18,982 nt of DNA from UBA6921 sp031370545 (lineage in GTDB: Bacteria; Pseudomonadota; Gammaproteobacteria; SG8-11): the NCBI GenBank assembly GCA_031370545.1, contig JANMQQ010000319.1, forward strand, positions 1 to 18,982. Direction: 5' to 3'. Position numbers and translations under genes: made by a program. Shown one piece after another: positions 7,570-17,100 of the stretch. How positions within the stretch are numbered: the stretch's first letter is position 1; every line of letters begins with the position of its first letter. The notes beneath the pieces were generated by a model that worked only from the letters and a program-made list of their open reading frames with translations, was not told the DNA's origin and did not search any database.

Positions 7570-8817
7570 TTAAACATCTTCGTCGTCAGGTTCATTTAAG
7601 GCAGATGCGATAGCCTGGCTGCGCTCAAGCTGAAGCGCCTGTGCAATAGCCGGACCCTTCAAACCGCGTTCCAGCAGCGGCTTTACGTCCACAGTCGCTG
7701 CGGCGTGTTGGGCGTTTCTAAAAATGTCAGCCTGCGGCACCGGACGCTGTTCGTAACCGGTGCGACCGCGCGAGTCGGCAATGCAGGCGAGCAGAAAATG
7801 TTCGAAACGCTCGGGGCGGCGAAACGCATCCAGCGCTTCCAGGGTTTTAAGTAACGTCGTGGCACGTAGCTCGGCAGCGCGATGAAAGTGCAAATGATAA
7901 CGGCACACCAGCACACCCAATTCACGATAGTCGTTGGGCACCGCGAAACGTCGACACAGTTCCTGCACCAAACTCACTCCGCGCGCTTCATGGTCGATGT
8001 GGCGCGGCCATTGCTCGCGCGGCGTCGTGCCCTTACCCAGATCGTGGACCAGCGCGGCAAACCGCACGCGCGTGTCGCTGCTCAACAACGCCGCTTGCTG
8101 CAACACCATCATCACGTGCACACCGGTGTCGATTTCGGGATGGTGTTTTTCCGGCTGCGGCACGCCCCACAGGCAGTCGATTTCCGGGAATAATTTTTTC
8201 AATGCGCCGCAGTCGCGCAGCACTTCGAAAAAACTCGGCGGCTGCTCCTCGCCCAACGCACGTTCCAATTCCTGCCAGACGCGCTCGGGCACCAACGCAT
8301 CAACTTCGCCGTTGTCGACCATGCTGCGCATTAGCGCTTGCGTGTCGTCGGCGACACGAAATCCACGCGCCGAAAAACGTGCGGCAAAGCGCGCGACGCG
8401 CAAAATCCGCACCGGATCTTCGACGAATGCGGGCGACACGTGCCGCAGCATGCCATTTTTCAAATCGGTTAATCCGCCGAACGGATCAATCAATTCGCCA
8501 CTTGCAGATTCGGCCATCGCATTGACGGTAAGATCGCGTCGGCGCAGATCATCTTCGAGCGTGACATCGGGTGCAGCGTGAAAGGCGAAGCCCGCGTAAC
8601 CGGGTGCGGTCTTGCGCTCAGTGCGCGCCAGCGCATATTCCTCTTTGGTCTGCGGGTGCAAAAATACCGGGAAATCTTTACCCACGCGCAGGTAGCCTTG
8701 CGCTTCCATTTCTTGAGCGGTAGCGCCGACCACGACCCAATCGCGGTCTTGCACCGGGAGCCCCAAATGTTTATCGCGCACCGCGCCGCCGACCAGATAG
8801 ACTTGCATACGATCCAT
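7570..8817 (-). CDS. cca: Multifunctional CCA tRNA nucleotidyltransferase
   Basis: This enzyme adds or repairs the 3'-terminal CCA of tRNAs from CTP and ATP; the proteobacterial multifunctional form also has an HD phosphohydrolase domain. The sequence aligns along its length with E. coli Cca: YLVGGAVRD (7-15), DRDWVVVG with metal-binding Asp24 and Asp26, FPVFLHPQTKEEYALARTER, RRRDLTVNAMA, HVSPAFVEDPVRILRVARFAARF, and PERVWQE. The HD domain has HPEIDTGVH and VHDLGKG (His258-Asp259). Its 415 residues compare with 412 in E. coli. The ATG at 8817 and an in-frame ATG at 8808 are both possible; neither has a clear Shine-Dalgarno site. It diverges from the aminopeptidase gene with 14 bases between start codons. 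Confidence 0.97.
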   Translation of the reverse strand: MDRMQVYLVGGAVRDKHLGLPVQDRDWVVVGATAQEMEAQGYLRVGKDFPVFLHPQTKEEYALARTERKTAPGYAGFAFHAAPDVTLEDDLRRRDLTVNAMAESASGELIDPFGGLTDLKNGMLRHVSPAFVEDPVRILRVARFAARFSARGFRVADDTQALMRSMVDNGEVDALVPERVWQELERALGEEQPPSFFEVLRDCGALKKLFPEIDCLWGVPQPEKHHPEIDTGVHVMMVLQQAALLSSDTRVRFAALVHDLGKGTTPREQWPRHIDHEARGVSLVQELCRRFAVPNDYRELGVLVCRYHLHFHRAAELRATTLLKTLEALDAFRRPERFEHFLLACIADSRGRTGYEQRPVPQADIFRNAQHAAATVDVKPLLERGLKGPAIAQALQLERSQAIASALNEPDDEDV

Positions 8818-8831
8818 CTTAGCATTCTGAT

Positions 8832-9941
8832 ATGCGCCCTCGACACCTAAGCATCAGCCTGTTCATTCTCGCCTGCATCGGGCTGAACGGCGGCTGTTCT
8901 AATCTCGGCTACTACACGCAGTCGATACGCGGCCAGCTCGACTTGTTGTGGAAACGCGAAGCCATCACGAAAGTCATCGAACGCCCGGATACGCCCGCTG
9001 ACCTCAAAGACAAACTCACGCGTGTGCTGCGGCTGCGCGAATTCGCCAGCAAAACTCTCATGCTGCCCGACAACGGCAGTTACCGCGGCTACGCAGATTT
9101 GCAGCGCGAGCATGTGGTGTGGACGGTGTACGCCACGCCGGAATTTTCGCTGGAGTTGCGCAAGTGGTGCTTTCCATTCGCGGGCTGCGTAAGTTATCGC
9201 GGGCATTTTTCGCCCGAAGGGGCAGAAGAGTTCGCCGGGCCATTGCGCGCGCAAAACGATGATGTCTACATCGGCGGTGTGGATGCGTATTCGACCTTGG
9301 GCTGGTTTGACGATCCGGTGCTTAATACCTTTATTCGTCGCTCCGAACCCGCGCTCGCCGGACTTATTTTCCATGAGCTTGCGCACCAGCAACTTTATGT
9401 CAAGAACGACACCACGTTTAACGAGAGCTTCGCTCGCACTGTCGAGCTGGAAGGTGTGCGCCTGTGGCTGCAAAGTCATGGCACGTCGGCGCAGTTCGAA
9501 GATTACCTGCGCAACGAAACTCGCCGCGATGAATTCGTGGCGGTGATCAATCGTGCCCGAGACCGGCTCAGTGAGTTGTATGCCGCTCATCTCGACGTGG
9601 ACGCCATGCGCGCACAGAAACAACAACGCTTTGAATTGATCCAAGCCGACTACGCGGAATTAAAACAACGTTGGGGCGGTTACAGCGGGTATGACGCGTG
9701 GTTTGCGACGCAATTGAATAATGCCAAGCTCGCGTCCGTGACCACCTACGCTGACAACGTGCCCGCGTTTCAAGCGTTGCTCAAACAGAAGAACTATGAC
9801 TTTGCGGCGTTCTATGCGGCGGCGAAAGTTTTAGGCGAGTTGCCGGAGGCGGAGCGACAAGCCAGCCTGAAAAAATTGGTACTTAATTGTAGGGCCCCTG
9901 CCCTGCAAGGGCCATTTTCATTCAATAATCGAGCGTGTTAG
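8832..9941 (+). CDS. Predicted lipoprotein zinc aminopeptidase (PF10023 type)
   Basis: The protein has 369 residues and resembles the 'putative aminopeptidase' family (PF10023, COG4324). The signal peptide ends in a Gly-Gly-Cys lipobox, with Cys22 as the likely lipidated residue. The early SNLGYYTQSIRGQLDLL stretch is typical of the family. A gluzincin-like site HELAH (His181, Glu182, His185) is followed by NESFA, whose Glu198 is a candidate third zinc ligand. It is probably anchored in the envelope and inferred to be a metallopeptidase; the substrate is unknown. The last codons run through a palindromic repeat (9893-9913), so the C-terminal tail looks repeat-derived. There is no Shine-Dalgarno site before the ATG. 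Two small genes follow on the same strand, the first 33 bases downstream. Confidence 0.85.
   Translation: MRPRHLSISLFILACIGLNGGCSNLGYYTQSIRGQLDLLWKREAITKVIERPDTPADLKDKLTRVLRLREFASKTLMLPDNGSYRGYADLQREHVVWTVYATPEFSLELRKWCFPFAGCVSYRGHFSPEGAEEFAGPLRAQNDDVYIGGVDAYSTLGWFDDPVLNTFIRRSEPALAGLIFHELAHQQLYVKNDTTFNESFARTVELEGVRLWLQSHGTSAQFEDYLRNETRRDEFVAVINRARDRLSELYAAHLDVDAMRAQKQQRFELIQADYAELKQRWGGYSGYDAWFATQLNNAKLASVTTYADNVPAFQALLKQKNYDFAAFYAAAKVLGELPEAERQASLKKLVLNCRAPALQGPFSFNNRAC
9893..9913. repeat. Palindromic repeat at the 3' end of the aminopeptidase gene
   Basis: The stem is GGCCCCTGC and GCAAGGGCC with a CCT loop and one mismatch, preceded by TGTAG as in the REP-like units at 2827 and at the left edge. 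It overlaps the last codons of the aminopeptidase. It is followed by ATTTTC, so weak terminator activity is possible. Confidence 0.5.
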
Positions 9942-9964
9942 CGTTCGCTGTAATTGTTTTTCAT

Positions 9965-9968
9965 GGAG
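9965..9968 (+). promoter_or_regulatory. Ribosome binding site deciding the start of the M15 peptidase gene
   Basis: GGAG lies six bases before the ATG at 9975. This favours 9975 over the in-frame TTG at 9954 and ATG at 9963, which lack a site. Confidence 0.6.
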
Positions 9969-9974
9969 CAGGTT

Positions 9975-10319
9975 ATGGCGGTGGGATTAGAAAAACTTGA
10001 CACTTTAGACCCGGCTTTCGCGGCTAAAGCGCGCCATGTCGTCAATGAAATGGAAAAGTTGGGTTGGAATATTCGAATCGTTTGGGGAGTGCGTAGCTAC
10101 GAAGAGAATAGAGTGTTAGCGGATGCAGGCTTGGCAAGTAAGAACAGCAAACATCTCACGGGACGGGCGCTTGACTTAATCGACCAGCGCCTCCTGTATA
10201 ACTTCACGCCCGGCCACAAGTATGCTCAGGATCTCGGCAGGATTGCGAAAAGCGTTGGACTCATTTGGGGTGGAGACTTTATAAGCCGATGGGATCCATG
10301 TCATATCGAACTGCCATGA
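9975..10319 (+). CDS. M15-family peptidase, endolysin-like (L-Ala-D-Glu / D-Ala-D-Ala peptidase type)
   Basis: The protein has only 114 residues, close in build to phage T5-type M15C endolysins, which cut the stem peptide of peptidoglycan. The zinc site is visible: SKHLTGRALDL supplies His60 and Asp67, and DPCHIEL supplies His110, with Asp107 as the likely catalytic acid. VWGVRSYEEN and GLIWGGDF are also family signatures. There is no signal peptide or membrane segment, so alone it would stay in the cytoplasm unless released by a holin-like partner or lysis. It sits 33 bases after the aminopeptidase gene, and its stop codon overlaps the start of the next gene (ATGA). No other phage genes are visible, so it may be a domesticated lysin or a stand-alone peptidase. 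Confidence 0.85.
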   Translation: MAVGLEKLDTLDPAFAAKARHVVNEMEKLGWNIRIVWGVRSYEENRVLADAGLASKNSKHLTGRALDLIDQRLLYNFTPGHKYAQDLGRIAKSVGLIWGGDFISRWDPCHIELP

Positions 10320-10801
10320 AGCGGATCACTAACGTGTGGGTCGGCGTGCTGTTATTGGCAAGCACGGCATGTGCCGCGCTACCTCCTCTCTCACCCCCCA
10401 CCAGCCCCCCGTGGTCGATGTTATGGCTGGCAAAATCGGCCGGAACCTGGGAAAAAGGGGGGGACTACGGTTATTACAAGACCCTGGTGTTCAGGCAAAT
10501 TGCAGAACATTCCCGCGACTACGTTCTGGTTCAAATCACGCGTATCGTCGCTACCAAAAATGAGAACGATAACTCAACCCAACAGGAAGTCATCCATAGC
10601 TTCTGGCTCGAAACCCCAGGCATTAAAGGATACATCGACGACATCCATTTCAAAAAGATTGATGAACAACGCATGGCCTTGATGCTGGATATTAATATGA
10701 ACGGCATGGACGGAGTCGTCCTGCGCGAGCTGTATGTGCTGCATCCGGACGGTACTTATAAGCTGCTTCAGCCAGCCAATGGCATCGACCTTTACGAATA
10801 A
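10316..10801 (+). CDS. Secreted protein of unknown function, coupled to the M15 peptidase
   Basis: The protein has 161 residues. The ATG at 10316 overlaps the TGA of the M15 gene (ATGA), which implies translational coupling, and the protein then begins with a good signal peptide (MKRITN, hydrophobic core, ACA before ALPP). A longer frame from 10265 would put 17 residues ahead of this signal and is less likely. The mature part starts with a Pro-rich stretch and continues as a mixed alpha/beta domain (YYKTLVFRQI, YVLVQITRIVATK, MALMLDINMNGMDGVVLRELYVL). I do not recognise a family. The Cys before the cleavage site does not form a standard lipobox. It is likely periplasmic; a role alongside the peptidase, such as an inhibitor or accessory factor, is inference from position only. 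Confidence 0.75.
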   Translation: MKRITNVWVGVLLLASTACAALPPLSPPTSPPWSMLWLAKSAGTWEKGGDYGYYKTLVFRQIAEHSRDYVLVQITRIVATKNENDNSTQQEVIHSFWLETPGIKGYIDDIHFKKIDEQRMALMLDINMNGMDGVVLRELYVLHPDGTYKLLQPANGIDLYE

Positions 10802-10920
10802 TCCACCGATCACCGGACACAGTCTGGTAGAAGAACCGTCTGGCCTCGCAATTCTTTGCGGATCGCGCGGCCCTTGAGGCAGGGGGGGCGACCTTGCCCG
10901 CTTACCCAACTGAAAATCGT

Positions 10921-11877
10921 CTATCCCCGGCCCGCCCGCTCCCGATACCCGAGATATTTTTTGCGTGTGTTGTGACTCGCTAAATACACCGGCACGACCG
11001 CTTCAATCGATGCGGGCGTGAGCCCGAACACTGCCGGGAATTCGCCCTTGCACACGCTGTCCTGACGTAGCGAAGCCAGATTGTCACGCGACATCGGCTT
11101 GCCAGGAACCATCTCCAGTAATGTGGCGAACAGGCTCGACATGCCTTTGCCCAAGCCAATAACGTAGCGCTTCACACCGGTCTGCTGTGCGGTAAATTCC
11201 ACCAGCTGCTTTAGGCTATAGCTGGTCGGGCCGCATAAATCGTAGCGTTGTCCGAAGGTCGCACGATTATTCAACGCGCGCGCAAATGCTTCCACCACAT
11301 CACCCACGTACACCGGTGCCAGCCTGGCCTGCGGGCAGGCCAATGGGAAAAAATACGGTGCGATTTTCAGCAACCGCGCAAAACGGTTAAAAAAGTCATC
11401 CTCCGGCCCGAAAATCACTGATGGGCGAAAGCTGGTTACCGCAATACCGGACTCGGCGTGCGTTGCGTTCTCGCCCTCGCCCTTGGTGCGCAGGTATTGA
11501 CTCGCGCCACGTCCGGCGTCGGCACCCAATGCGCTCATATGCAACAACCGTTTGATATTGGTCTTGCGGCACGCAACCATGATGCGACGCGGCAGCTCCA
11601 CGTGGATGTCGCGAAAGCGCGCGCGGCCGGACTCGTTGAGAATGCCAACCAAATTGATCACCACATCCATGCTGCGAAATTCACGCAGCAGTGTCGCCTC
11701 GTCGCGCACATCGGCTTCGACCACATGCACGGTCGGCAACACCAGCAGGTCGCGATGCCGTTCGCGGTGCCGGGCCAAGACTTTTACGTAGTGCCCTTCG
11801 TCAGCCAGCCTTGCGACCAGTTGCCGCCCGACGAAACCGGTGCCGCCCACCATACAAATCCGGCGCTTACTGGTCAT
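10921..11877 (-). CDS. NAD(P)-dependent epimerase/dehydratase, complex I NDUFA9-like
   Basis: This is an atypical short-chain dehydrogenase of the NDUFA9/SDR_a5 group. The nucleotide-binding loop VGGTGFVG lies at residues 10-17, followed by LARHRER and the acidic VVEADVRD. VVINLVGIL, HMSALGAD, YLRTKGEGE (Tyr-x-x-x-Lys), FRPSVIFGPEDDFFNRFA and LAPVYVGDVVEAF are all typical. The length is 318 residues. I chose the ATG at 11877 because GGGAG (11883-11887) lies five bases upstream; an ATG at 11889 has no site. Such proteins are cytoplasmic or membrane-peripheral, and in bacteria the substrate is usually unknown. The gene follows slt on the same strand after a 139-base gap; slt and this type of epimerase are neighbours in several betaproteobacteria, so the pairing looks ancestral. 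Confidence 0.9.
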   Translation of the reverse strand: MTSKRRICMVGGTGFVGRQLVARLADEGHYVKVLARHRERHRDLLVLPTVHVVEADVRDEATLLREFRSMDVVINLVGILNESGRARFRDIHVELPRRIMVACRKTNIKRLLHMSALGADAGRGASQYLRTKGEGENATHAESGIAVTSFRPSVIFGPEDDFFNRFARLLKIAPYFFPLACPQARLAPVYVGDVVEAFARALNNRATFGQRYDLCGPTSYSLKQLVEFTAQQTGVKRYVIGLGKGMSSLFATLLEMVPGKPMSRDNLASLRQDSVCKGEFPAVFGLTPASIEAVVPVYLASHNTRKKYLGYRERAGRG

Positions 11878-12016
11878 ATCCGCTCCCATCTAAATTATTT
11901 TTTGCCCGCTGCTGGGTGCGAGAGTGTACCAGAACGTTTTACAGCCGTTGAATGACTACACAGCCCGCCGGATGTAGCGCCCAGCGGCCACAGTCGAGGG
12001 TAAATTTTCGGGTGCA

Positions 12017-13978
12017 TCACTTGACCGGTGGCATGCGCGCCGACAAACGCGTAATTTGCCCGCCCAGTCGCTGGTCAAAAATCGTCGTGTAGGTCAACAC
12101 GCGCTTGATGTACTCACGCGTTTCACGATACGGCACGGTTTCGATCCACACGTCGGCGGCTTGCGGCGCGGCAGGCAACCACATATTCACGCGCTGCGGC
12201 CCCGCGTTATATGCAGCGGTTGCCAATACCGGATTGCCCGCGTACTGCTCTACCAGATGCTTTAAATAAGCACTGCCCAATTCGATATTGCGATTGATGT
12301 CGAGCAACTCGGAGTTGCCCTTGAACGGCGACTTGATCAACTTCGCGGTGAAGCTCGCGGTGGCGGGCATCAGTTGCATCAACCCCAGCGCACCGACCCC
12401 CGAGCGCGAGTCGAGCATGAATGCGCTTTCCTGACGAATGATGCCATACACCCACGCCGGATCGAGCTGGTAGCGACTGGACACCGCCGTCACCTGATCC
12501 TGATAGGCCATTGGAAAACGCAGATCCATGTCGTCGTTTCCCGAACTCTGTGCGAGCGTGAGGATGGCGCGATCATGCCATCCCCACTGGTGCGCGAGCA
12601 CTGCCGCAACTTGCAGTTGGCGACTGTTGAAATGAGCGGTTGCCAGCAACCACTCTTTGCGCGCATCCAGGGTGCGATCCAGCAGCAACAATTCATGGGC
12701 GCGTTGCAACCCGGGGAGCTGCGCGATTTGCGCGAGGTCAGCATCGGTGAACTGCACGCTGGCATGTTTAAAATCGTATTCGCGCGATAAGCGATCCGCA
12801 GCGAGAAAGCCGTAATAACTGCGCCGCCCGACCAGGCTGTCGAGCAAGTCGAACACCACGCCGTCATAGGCGGCCTCTCTTTGTGCCGCACCGATTTCCG
12901 CCAGGGCGCGCGCTTTCCAGTACAACCATTGATCTTGCAGCGCATCGGTCGGTGACAGCGCCGTGATCACCGCGCGCAGTGCTTCCCAATTGCCTTGTGC
13001 CAGCGCGGCGCGCGCCCGCCACTGCACCACTTGCTCATCGGCTACGGTTAGTGCGTTCAACCACTCCATGGCGCGCGGGTGTTGACGATAGGCCGCTTGC
13101 AACGCGATCTCGCGTTCGATAAACGCGATTTGCTCAGGTGTGAATGCAAACAGTGGCTTGAGCGCGTTCCAGCGGTCATTGGCAACATCAACGTCAAACT
13201 TAAGCAAGCGCAGGATGCCGTGACGCACAATCTCGCGCGCGATGGGCGTGTCTTGACGTAATCCCGGCTGCTCCAACTCTTTAGCTGGTGTTTGGTGCAC
13301 ACGCACCCAGCGCTCAACCCACGCGCGACCATCCGGTTTTAAATTCGCGCCCAGCGATTGCGCCAACGACAGCTTGCCGCCCTCCATTGCCAAACGGATG
13401 CGCTGCCACAGCAAGTCCTCAGTCATGCCACCCGCGCGCTGCCACGCGTAAAATACCGGATCACAAACCGTCGGCTGTTCGTGCCCCACCAACCACATGC
13501 GCCGGGTGTCATCCATTAACTCTTTGATCTTGCCGGTGGCCAGGCGCGCGCGCAAAAAGTAGCAGCGCAATTCATCGCTTTCTTGCGGCTCATACACCTC
13601 TATGAACAGCTTCCAACGCTGCTGTTGCGCCAGTTGTGCGAGCCATAGGTTACGCAGCCGCGCATTGATCGGGCTGTCGGCGGTGCGAACCAGAAACGCA
13701 CGTAGCTCGGCTTCACTGGCATTCGGCAAGCGGCGACTTAGGTCTTCGAACAACAGATAACCGTACAGCGGATAACTGTCGAGCTTGGGTAGCAAGCTTT
13801 TAAAAATTGCGTTTTTCCCAGTCGTTATCGCGGCCTGTGCGCTCTGGAAGAGTTTGCGTTGCGCGCTCAGATCCGGCACGGTAGCGTCGCCATAACCCGG
13901 CACAACTGTGCACCATGCCACAATAAGCGCGAGAGCCTGCGGATATCCTGTGCGCATTCGCATTCGTTGTTTATGCAT
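12017..13978 (-). CDS. slt: Soluble lytic murein transglycosylase
   Basis: The protein has 653 residues, close to E. coli Slt70 (645). The N-terminus has a basic stretch and a hydrophobic signal segment (ALALIVAWCTVVPG), so it is likely periplasmic. Residues about 35-480 form the alpha-helical superhelical ring (tandem helix pairs such as WRARAALAQGNWEAL and WLYWKARALAEIG). The C-terminal GH23 catalytic domain carries YGIIRQESAF with the catalytic Glu517, then SGVGALGLMQLMPATA, NIELGSAYL and ATAAYNAGPQRV. The enzyme cleaves the MurNAc-GlcNAc bond of peptidoglycan to a 1,6-anhydro end. The start is uncertain among ATGs at 13978, 13963 and 13957; none has a strong ribosome site. It is divergent from the GGDEF/EAL gene. 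Confidence 0.95.
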   Translation of the reverse strand: MHKQRMRMRTGYPQALALIVAWCTVVPGYGDATVPDLSAQRKLFQSAQAAITTGKNAIFKSLLPKLDSYPLYGYLLFEDLSRRLPNASEAELRAFLVRTADSPINARLRNLWLAQLAQQQRWKLFIEVYEPQESDELRCYFLRARLATGKIKELMDDTRRMWLVGHEQPTVCDPVFYAWQRAGGMTEDLLWQRIRLAMEGGKLSLAQSLGANLKPDGRAWVERWVRVHQTPAKELEQPGLRQDTPIAREIVRHGILRLLKFDVDVANDRWNALKPLFAFTPEQIAFIEREIALQAAYRQHPRAMEWLNALTVADEQVVQWRARAALAQGNWEALRAVITALSPTDALQDQWLYWKARALAEIGAAQREAAYDGVVFDLLDSLVGRRSYYGFLAADRLSREYDFKHASVQFTDADLAQIAQLPGLQRAHELLLLDRTLDARKEWLLATAHFNSRQLQVAAVLAHQWGWHDRAILTLAQSSGNDDMDLRFPMAYQDQVTAVSSRYQLDPAWVYGIIRQESAFMLDSRSGVGALGLMQLMPATASFTAKLIKSPFKGNSELLDINRNIELGSAYLKHLVEQYAGNPVLATAAYNAGPQRVNMWLPAAPQAADVWIETVPYRETREYIKRVLTYTTIFDQRLGGQITRLSARMPPVK

Positions 13979-14165
13979 ACTTACAGTTAAAGGTTATGGA
14001 CACCATGGTGTTGTTATCGGTCACCCATGTTTACCGTCAAGCTGACGACGAATTGATCACACCTGAGCCCTCGCAGCTCGACGGCGGGCCGCACAATAAC
14101 TGCGTTGCGCCGTTTACATCAAAAAAACACGGACTATTATTGATCGTGTTTTATTCAACATCTGC

Positions 14166-17100
14166 TTGCGTCACCGGTTACGGAGCACGCATCTGAACAC
14201 GAACAGCCTTGCCGCACCGTTCAGTCCGCTCATTGCGGGAAACCAGTTCGCGCGACAATTTCGCCTGCTGCTATTCCTCGCCTGGGTACTGCCGCCCACG
14301 CTCGGCATCGCATTTTCGGTATCCTTCGAAATATTTTCGTTCGAGCAAATGATGAATGTGTTGCTCAGCCTGCCGATGGTGCTGTTTCTGGTGGGCAGCC
14401 TGATTTTTGTCGAATGGTATTTCAGCCGCTACGTTCATCCCGTCCTCGCTTACCTGACGCGCCGCACACCGGCGGGCGCCGCCGCCGAACGCAGGTTAAG
14501 ACGGTTTCCGTTGGCGTTCTGGGCTATTTTTCTTTGCTACATTCTGCTTGCGCCCACACTGGTCATCACCAGTGCGCAAATGCATGCAGGGTTTGAACCA
14601 CAGCTGTTTGACTGGTTCCGCATTCATGCGATCGCGCTCATCGTCACCATCATTGTCGGCCTGCCGGTTTTCATCCGCTTTCTGGATTTATTTGGGCGCG
14701 CGTTAAGTACAACGCGGCTGATCACACCACACGTTACGGTACGCACCAAGGTTTTTCTGATCGGTGCGCTGATCCCGCTGCTGATCGACACGCTGCTGGT
14801 GCAGTATTACTGGAGCCGCACCGGTTTCTTTAATGTGGAAACCTTTGCGCTGTGGCTAGGACTTGAGCTGCTCGCCGTCATCGGCACCTTGATGTTGATG
14901 CGCAGTTTTGGTCAAGCACTGCAACCCTTGCAAAGCATTCTGCAAGCCCGGTTAACCGACACCTCGGGCGCCCTGGCTCTGCATCCACAATCCACCGACG
15001 ACATAGGCGTCATTGCTGGACATTTTCAAGTGCTGCTCGACGAACTGCGCGTGCATCAGCATGTGCTCACGGTCAGCAATCGCGTCATGCACAACATCAG
15101 CTCTTTGAAACCCAGCGAATGCTTCTCGGTGCTGGGTGATGTCTGCGCAGCCGCAGTCGACGACGACAAGTGTTTCCTGTTCTTGTATGACGAGGTGCAA
15201 AAAGAACTCCTGTGCGTCGCATACACTGGCGAGACATTTAATCCCACCGGGCATTTCCGCGTGTCGTTGAGTACGCCGACACTGGTCGCGGAATGTTTTA
15301 ACAAACGCAAAACTGCCCTGTATCGCGCCACACCCGAGCGCACCGATGCGCCCGATCTGGTGCCCGACGTCGTGATCGAAGCGGCGCTGCTGGTGCCGCT
15401 GCTGGCCGAAAGTGAAATGCTGGGCGTTTTGATGTCGGTCAATACTAAAACTCGGCGTAACTACAGCGCAGGAGACGTGTCTCTCATCGAAGGCGTCGCG
15501 CGTGAAGCCGCCTTGATTATTAAAACCCGGCTCCTGTCGATGCAGCGCGCGAATACCGAAGAACGCTTCAAACAGCTGAATGAATTGTCGCAGGTCACGC
15601 TGGAGTCCATCGGTGAAGGCGTGATCACCACGGACACCTTCGGCGCGGTTATTTACATGAACCAAATGGCTTCCAAACTCAGCGGCTGGAGTCACGCTGA
15701 TGCGCGCGGCATAGCGCTGCAAACCATTCTTCAGTTGCGTGACGAAACGACGCGGCAGGATGAAGCTGCCGAATACTACGATCGACTGACACGCGCCATC
15801 CAATCGCAGTACAACGTGCTGGTGAATCGCGATGGCAGCAAAGAGTTTTTCGTGGAAATTAATTCAACTCCACTACGCAACGCGAGGCGGCAAATCATCG
15901 GCGCGGTGTTGGTGTTGCGCGACGTCACTGAGATCCGCCGTCTGGTACACAAAATGTCGTACCAGACTTCACACGACGCACTCACCGGCCTGATCAACCG
16001 CCGCGAATTCGAGCACTGCCTTGATACCGCGCTTAAAAGTGTGCGACTCACCAACGCGTCTTATGTCGTGTGCTACATCGACCTCGATCAATTTAAAGTC
16101 GTGAATGACACCTGCGGTCACGCCGCAGGTGATGAGCTGGTAAAACAGCTCAGCACGAAACTGGCCGCGACACTCGGCGAGCATGATATTTTAGCGCGCC
16201 TGGGCGGCGATGAATTCGGCGTGTTGCTGTTCAACTGCGAACCGGCGCGCGGCGTCGATGTCGCCGCCTATTTGCTTGAGAGCGTAAAAGCGCTGCGTTT
16301 TACCTGGGAAGATAAAACTTTCAACCTCGCGGCCAGTATCGGCGTGGTCCCGCTCAACAAAGAGTTCGCTGCGATTACCGACGTGCTGCGTGCCGCAGAT
16401 TCGGCCTGCTACGTTGCCAAAGAGCTGGGTCGCAATCGCATCCACATCTTCCATCAAAATGATCTGACCATGGCGAAGCATCACGGGCAGATGCAATGGA
16501 TGCAACGCATCCAGCGCGCCCTGGATGAAGACCAGCTGCTGTTATATTTTCAGCCGATTGTCGATCTGCATGACAACGCCCAGCCACAACAAGGTGAGGT
16601 GCTGGTGCGCATGCTGGACTCCGCCGGACAAATTGTCGCGCCCGGGCGCTTCCTGCCTGCGGCAGAGCGTTATCACTTGATGCCGCGCATTGATCGCTGG
16701 GTGGTGCGTAAATTTCTGAGCTGGTTAAAACTTCAAACTGCCAATGAGCAGCAAACGCCCTACTTCATCAATCTGTCGGGGCAAACGTTGAGCGATGGGC
16801 AGTTCCTTGATTTTGTCACCGACGAATTGAAAGCCAGCGGCGTATCTGCGCACCGCATTGGTTTTGAAATCACCGAAACTGCGGCGATTCAAAATGTTGC
16901 CAAGGCGACGCATTTCATCACCTCACTCAAATCCCTGGGCTGCCGCTTCTCACTCGACGATTTCGGCAGCGGCGTCAGCTCGTTTACGTACCTGAAAAAT
17001 CTGCCGGTCGATTATTTAAAAATCGACGGTAGTTTCGTGGTCGATATGGCGGGCGACCGCATCAATACCGCTATGGTCGAGTCGATCAACCAGATCGGCC

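Noticed and set aside
7934..8581. 215-residue plus-strand reading frame inside cca
   Set aside because: It is a shadow of cca with a Ser/Arg/Thr-rich low-complexity product.
8847..9644. 265-residue minus-strand reading frame opposite the aminopeptidase
   Set aside because: It is antisense to a gene with a clear lipobox and HELAH site; no motif or ribosome site supports it.
10802..10920. Possible bidirectional terminator between the converging genes
   Set aside because: Only a weak GGGC/GCCC stem is visible near 10888-10901, with no T-run on either strand.
13996..14196. Possible 66-residue upstream gene before the GGDEF/EAL gene
   Set aside because: AAAGG is only two bases from the ATG, the product has no recognisable features, and it overlaps the start of the next gene in another frame. 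It is more likely chance.
14952..15803. 283-residue minus-strand reading frame inside the GGDEF/EAL gene
   Set aside because: It lies wholly within a well-supported gene on the other strand, has a composition typical of antisense frames in GC-rich DNA, and shows no family motifs.
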